64,000 nt of DNA. It comes from Sipunculus nudus. Lineage: Eukaryota > Annelida > Sipuncula > Golfingiida > Sipunculidae. The stretch covers positions 3,906,001-3,970,000 of the forward strand of contig CM049310.1 in the NCBI GenBank assembly GCA_026874595.1, written 5' to 3'. Positions within the stretch are counted from its first letter, which is position 1. Every line of letters begins with the position of its first letter. The notes under the pieces are model-generated. The model made no database searches. It saw only the letters and a list, made by a program, of their open reading frames with translations, and had not been told where the DNA came from. Both the position numbers and the translations under genes were made by a program. Shown piece after piece: positions 59,025-64,000 of the stretch.

Positions 59025-59700
59025 GCTCAGCTGACTATAAGTCATCTGAGCTATAGTCGTGGTCCTTTGTCCGTCGTCCGGCCGGCCGTTAACAGGGCAC
59101 GTTTTAAAACAGTTGGACCTACGAATCCAAAACTTTGCATACCATTAGATGTCCCCAAAATCTCCTACCATACTGAAAATTGGGTCATTAGGACTTCGTT
59201 CCTTCGAGATATTAAGGAAAAACCTCTGTTTTCCATTAAAAATCCATTGTTACACTTCAAGGCTGCCTAAAATCAAAACCACTCATCTGTTTTTGATCAT
59301 ATTTAGTATTCATTTTCTTCCATACATTTTCTATGAACATACCAAAACTTAGGTCAGTATTGGGTATTATTTTGAAGTCATGGGCCCAAATATAATGCAA
59401 TTTTTAAAAAATCAGGAAATATATTTACCTAACATGAGAATTGCTGAAGCTTGAGACTTTTTTTTTCAGGAATATAACTTTATTTAATCAAGATTCAATT
59501 GTGTACCCAAAATTAGATCTGAATTTTGCAAATTTGTCAAGTTATTAGCATAAATAAAAAATCAATACCTTAAATTTTGTCCAACTTTGGCAATGGTACG
59601 TTTTTTCCCTGTAAGTACTGTTGATTTAATTTTCTCAAAATTAATACATAAGGATTTAATTTTTTAAAATCTGAAATTTCAAAGGAATTGATTGAAAAGA
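59025..59700 (+). repeat. Dispersed repeat with terminal hairpin
   Basis: Starts with the hairpin GCTCAGCTGA (59025-59034) / TCATCTGAGC (59042-59051), the same design as 32660-32688. It then continues GTGGTCCTTTGTCCGTCGTC and CGGCCGGCCGTTAACAGGGC. The downstream body is AT-rich and its end is indistinct. Confidence 0.55.
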
Positions 59701-59848
59701 GTAACTTTTATTCAAGTTTCCATACACCACGTCAAGTGTTGTTTATATCTAGCCCACCTGGTAGTACAGCCTTCACTTGCGTTATGTAACTGACCCCAGG
59801 CAGCTTGCCTTGGCTCAGCTTGGCCACTACTAGCAAGCTTCCCCTCTG

Positions 59849-59883
59849 CCCCCCCCCCCCCTCACCCCCCCCCCCCCCCCCCC
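59849..59883. repeat. Poly-C tracts
   Basis: C13 (59849-59861), TCA, then C19 (59865-59883). Confidence 0.95.
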
Positions 59884-61267
59884 GATGGTGCATCAACTAG
59901 ATGAATGTTATAATTTTCTGTATTTTATTTTATTCTTGGCTATGCTACATTTTAGATTTTGTATTGTACCACCAGGGTTACAATGATTAAAGAGCACATT
60001 GAATTGTGTCCACAAAGTGGTTTATTGGTATAAGTGTGGATGTTCATCAAATAAGTAATTCCTTACTTAAGAAAAGTAAAAACTTCACCAGGTGTGAAAT
60101 TGACTATTAATTCAAGTAATAAATTATAGCTGAGAGAGTAATTAGCACAATGATATTGTTTGTCCCTCATTCAACCAACAGTGTGTATACTTTATTTGAA
60201 TAGATGTTTTTATTTTATCAAATTTACTGAATCTTTTATTTCAATTCAGTGAATAAAATTAAGCATGTACTGAAAACTCAAATGTGCAAAACTTTTTAAT
60301 AGTGATTCAAGGAATAATCTTGTAGATGCCATGTTGTGGCATTATTTTCTTTTAAATTCAGTTTAAACATTTGTGATTTAAAAATAATAAAATATATGTG
60401 TATGCATAATATGACCCAATATGAGCTACACTCTGGATATATAATGATTGCAACTTAGAATTCTAATATTTTAACTTATATTTTCAGGTTTATTATTACA
60501 AATTCATAAAACTTGTAAATAAAAAAAATGAATCAGATAAAAACTATTAATGGAAAAAGTGGATATGCTAAAAAAATAGGCTGACATATAAACTTAAATG
60601 CAATATTCTCTTAAAAGTGAAATAAAGGTATTAGTCCATTCTGTCCACTTGCCTGTCCATCTGTAAATTTTTCATATGCATCACAGTATCTCAAGTGTTA
60701 CTGTTTTTCTTCATGACAGTCTTGTCAGAGTATTAGTTTGCAATCATATATTTAGAACTTCACTATAACCAAGTAGGAGGGCCCCTTCCTCTTAGCTTCT
60801 CATATGCTTATATAAATGAAAAACATTACAATAGAATATTTTGCATATTTTGCATTTGCAAAAAATTTTCTAACTTCAGCTGAGCGCTGTGACCCATGGG
60901 TTCCTTGTTTGTTAAGAAAATTTGCTTTGGTATAAGGGTGTAGATGACAGTTTGGTAAACATTTGAACTCTCACTCTTGGTCAGAAATCCCTTGGTCACT
61001 GTTGTCTTGTCAGTCTCAGATTCCATGGTCTCACTCTCAGATCCTGAGGTCTCAGTATTGATTTTGGTCTTTGAAAAGGTCTTGAGTATTTTCACAAGGT
61101 TTCAACTATTTCTACAAAGCCCAGTACGTTGTAAGAGATCTGGTATATGATATTTTCCGAGAATTAAAAAAAATATTTTACCAAGCATCCCCATATTAAT
61201 GACTGAACCACAGTATTTACTCATCAGTCAAATTCGGGAAATGTATTGATAAACCCAAACTAATTTT

Positions 61268-61425
61268 TCACGGATACTATGTTTTTGACCAGGTTCCGCC
61301 GCCGCCACCACCGCCGCAGCCGCGTTCGTTTCTGGAATAGAACTCTGAGACCTCTGGAAAGATTTTTCCGAAAATTTACACGATTATCAGGTCACATGTG
61401 AACTGGTGCCAAAATATTTTTAGCA
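61268..61425 (+). repeat. Direct repeat copy A (GCC-rich start, TCACATGTGA palindrome)
   Basis: GGATACTATGTTTTTGACCA, a GCC/ACC trinucleotide stretch, TCTGGAATAG and CTCTGGAAAG, then CAGGTCACATGTGAACTG. It aligns with 63706-63855. Confidence 0.65.
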
Positions 61426-61439
61426 AACCTGTGAGCTTA

Positions 61440-62480
61440 TGCCATGGTGCGGCGGCTTCTGTCTTTCATCGTGTGTAGTGCGTCGTCTGTACGTTAATCA
61501 TAGCTGTCTCAAAAATGACAGGAGCTAGCATCACCAAAGTTTTTGCAAATAATCAGTCATCCAAAAAATTATATTGGATTTTGTTTGTTTTTTTTCTTCC
61601 TACATTTTTTTAGATTTTATAGGGAAAAAGCTAAAAAAGCTTTAAAAATCTTCTTCTCTGAAACTGTCCAGCCAAATTGTTCTATATTTCACAGAAATGA
61701 TCACTGGAACAATCTCTCTCAAGTTTGTTCGAATGGTTCCAGTTTTTGGCCAAGTTACAGGAGGCTGAACTTTGTCATCTGTCCAAAAAAGCATATTAAA
61801 ATTTAAATCTCAGAAACGCCTGATCTATCATCACCAAATTTTATGCCAATGCTGGATACATAGGTCATATCTGAAATTGAGGTATTGGTGGCGCCACCTG
61901 CATCGGCCTTTTTTTGTACAGGGTCATCAGTGCCTGTATCACAATGAGGGCTACAAAAAACTTCTTCTCTGAAACCATATGGCCAAAATGTTTAATATCG
62001 CACAGAAATGATTCTAGGGAAGTGCTTTCTGAAGTTTGTTCAAATGGTCTCTGTTCAGTGACTTTTGGCTTAGTTATGGGAAGCTGAATTTAGTCATATG
62101 CCATAACAGCCCATTTTAGTTCAGTGGCTACAAAGATCTTCTTCTCAAAAACCACTGGGCCAATTTCTTAAATCTCACACAATACTTATCCTCAGATGTT
62201 GATAATTCAAGTTTGTTCAAGTGGTTTTGGTTCAGTGCTTTTTGGCTGAGTTGCGGGAAGCTGAACTTAGCCAGTATGCTGTATCTTCCTATATGAGTTA
62301 TTAACCTGCTAAACGTTTTTGACTGTTGCCACTGAAGCCAGTTTGTTAAATATTTTACAAGAATAATCCCTACAATAATTCTTATAATTATTGTCATTAA
62401 TGGTTCCACATAAATGATTTTTGGCTGAATTATGGAGATTGAATTGAGTCATTTTACCATATATGTTAGCTGTGTGATGC
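61440..62480 (+). repeat. Degenerate array of a CTTCTTCTC.GAAAC unit
   Basis: Opens with a GTGTAGTGCGTCGTCTGTAC terminus. A unit starting AAA.(A/T)CTTCTTCTCTGAAAC and ending GTTTGTTCAA.TGGTT..., TTTTGGC..AGTTA and GGA.GCTGAA recurs near 61648, 61958 and 62138, with weaker traces after 62390. A GGTGGCGCCACCTGCAT word lies at about 61885. It is part of the mollusc-style dispersed repeat family. Confidence 0.65.
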
Positions 62481-62984
62481 TGTTACATCTAGCCTGGCAC
62501 CAGTTTATCAGCATCTATTACATCATGCCACTAGACATTTAGATTTCAGGTTACCTTTGGTTAATATTGACAAGAAAGTTTTTTTTAAAAGCTTTTTCAA
62601 AAAATAGATTAATAATTTAAATTATTCATCATACCAGGCAATGGGATATTCATGGACATTCAGCTCTCTGTGGCTATATAAATACAACTGTACATGGATT
62701 ATAAATTATTGGTATCCCTACTTAACATAATTCAAGAATTTGCCATCAACGAGATATATCTGTATTTTAATTTTGCATTCAGTATGCATCTGTTATAATT
62801 TTACATGTATTCCTGATTTTTTTTTTATAAAAAATCAGCTGTAAAGCATTTTGTATTGGGAAAATTATTTTCAAAGTTATTTCAAGTAGGGACCACTTTT
62901 GTTTACAGATGGCAGCACTTGGTTTATCATCGGCAGATTGCCAGTGCCTTGATGTTGGCCATTAGCCAAGATGATTTCAGCTCT

Positions 62985-63290
62985 ATAAATAGTTTTGGCA
63001 CAGTGCCTGGATTGGAAGAAGTGCAGCCAGGTATAGGTCAAGAGTTCACTCAGTGCAGTAGCTGCATTCCATTTATAGCTTTTGCAGACTACTCACTGCA
63101 TCAGATTTGGCACCAAAGTTTAGCCTGGATCTATTTATAGCTTTGGCAGACTGCCAACTGTGTCAGATTATGCAACAGGTCAAGAATTTTTTTTCAGTGC
63201 AGCCAAGTACAGGTCAAAAGTTCACTCAGTCTAGCCAGATGCAGGTCAAGAGTTTACTCAGTGCAGTAGCTTGAGGCAGCAATTTATCAC
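62985..63290 (+). repeat. Degenerate minisatellite
   Basis: Phrases GCAGCCAGGTATAGGTCAAG and AGTTCACTCAGTGCAGTAGC recur with variation (62999, 63035, 63200, 63240), as do TTTATAGCTTTTGCAGACT and its variant TTTATAGCTTTGGCAGACTG. Perfect MEF2-like CTATTTATAG occurs at about 63129. Confidence 0.6.
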
Positions 63291-63354
63291 AGTTCACTTG
63301 TAGGCAACTGCCTTACTTACCTAAGCCTCGTCAGCTCAGTGCATGAAACTCTGG

Positions 63355-63690
63355 GGAAGTTTGATGTATTGGCCTGATATTTTGACCTATCTATGAGTCT
63401 TTGATGGTATTCTCATAAAAGACAGGTACCTACATTGACTTTTGCAGTGTATGCGCCTGCTTATTTCTACAGAGGAATTTGATATATCCGCGTAAAATTG
63501 GGCATGTTTATACATATCGGGTAGCTTTACAGTGTACAAAGACTGGTGGCGCCACCTACAATAATTTTTGCACAGTGAATGGCCCTGCTTAATTCACAGG
63601 AGGGTTTGACATATCAGTCTGACATTGGGCATATGTATATATCTCTTCGTTGTATACAAGACTGGTGGTGCAAGCTACAATCATTGTATA
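63355..63690 (+). repeat. Tandem repeat, about three units of roughly 110-128 bp
   Basis: Units start near 63355, 63448 and 63577. Shared words: CTGCTTA.TTC.ACAG, GGGCAT.T.TATA, and ACTGGTGGCGCCACCTACAA versus ACTGGTGGTGCAAGCTACAA. The first unit is the most diverged. Confidence 0.6.
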
Positions 63691-63705
63691 CGCCAAAACA
63701 GAGTT

Positions 63706-63855
63706 TTGTGGATACTATGTTTTCAGTCGGACTCCGCTGCCGCTGCGACCGCCATTGCTGCATAGGTTTTTGGAGAACTCCTCCGTAACTACTCGGCAGA
63801 ATTTTTTTAAATTCAGAATTATGATCAGGTCACATGTGAACTGCTGCGCACTCAT
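63706..63855 (+). repeat. Direct repeat copy B (partner of 61268-61425)
   Basis: GGATACTATGTTTTCAGTCG, a CCGCTGCCGCTGCGACCGCC stretch, then GATCAGGTCACATGTGAACT. Same order of landmarks as copy A, 2.4 kb downstream. Confidence 0.65.
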
Positions 63856-64000
63856 TTTTGGTTGGCCTCTGACCTTTCCTCTCTGCCCAGATTCCATTTG
63901 TGCATCTGTTTCCAAACATAAACCCACATATCTCGGGAACCGTTTGACTGATCAGGCTAAAAGTTTTGTACAAATGTACCCCTTGGATAGCTTTATAACA

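Larger units (their letters stand above)
56252..64000 (+). other. Putative CAP intron 1, repeat-rich
   Basis: Begins with the GTATGT donor. I looked for the next CAP exon (the start of the helical cyclase-associated domain) and did not find it, so the intron probably runs past the window end. It contains a 975-bp hAT-like element, a hairpin-start dispersed repeat (59025), C tracts (59849-59883), degenerate arrays (61440-62480, 62985-63290, 63355-63690) and a pair of 150-base direct repeats (61268, 63706). 56900-57930 and 60000-60640 show nothing but AT-rich sequence. Confidence 0.5.

Noticed and set aside
60826-61095. Ser/Glu/Thr-rich 89-codon minus-strand open frame
   Set aside because: Derives from a low-complexity TCTCA/GTCTCA-rich stretch within the repeat-filled intron; no domain and no splice support.

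Overview
This is a eukaryotic, animal window that is mostly non-coding. It is AT-rich and full of (TA)n, poly-G/poly-C and other simple repeats, and it carries several transposon families. Two protein-coding exons can be supported, both on the + strand and both belonging to conserved animal genes. The first (4184-4490) is the terminal coding exon of an RBM24/RBM38-type RNA-binding protein. The second (55933-56251) is the first coding exon of adenylyl cyclase-associated protein (CAP, a cyclase/actin regulator). The repeats look lophotrochozoan, most likely from a marine mollusc: dispersed repeats that start with a GCTCAG..CTGAGC hairpin followed by GTCCGTCGTCCG-type sequence, repeats rich in TCAAGGTCA, hAT-like elements with internal poly-G, and tRNA-derived SINEs. 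The phylum is an inference, because no lineage-specific gene is present.

Layout. 1-4183 is read as intron of the RBM24-like gene, followed by its last exon and a 3' UTR to about 5.4 kb. From 5.4 to about 20 kb is a gene-free stretch with islands of higher-complexity, less AT-rich sequence (about 10.3, 12.3, 13.7-14.8 and 18.5 kb). These look like candidate regulatory elements and contain paired CAGCTG E-boxes and a DR1 nuclear-receptor site; a cluster of four CACGTG boxes lies at 5.7 kb. From 20 to 26 kb there are a SINE and a tandem, diverged repeat family. 27009-32625 is a complete-length but decayed LTR retrotransposon on the minus strand. Its domain order is Gag, protease, integrase, reverse transcriptase, RNase H, which is the Gmr1-type order and not the usual Ty3/gypsy order. 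32.6-36 kb holds more dispersed repeats and a recent 274-bp tandem duplication. 43358-46971 is a probable TA-flanked DNA transposon with subterminal repeats and a nested hAT-like element. 47.4-48.1 kb is a TATAG-type array.

48177-48975 is the most unusual object. It is a very small LTR element with about 155-bp LTRs ending TGTTA..CG/CGTAACA, a proline-tRNA-like primer binding site and a polypurine tract. Each intact LTR contains a tRNA-like block with correctly spaced A and B boxes of a Pol III promoter.

49.6-55.9 kb is quieter sequence upstream of CAP and may contain its promoter. 56252-64000 is read as CAP intron 1 and contains a 975-bp hAT-like element and several degenerate repeat arrays. 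The two host genes are unrelated in function, and nothing in the window suggests they work together. No operon, CRISPR array or bacterial feature is present.
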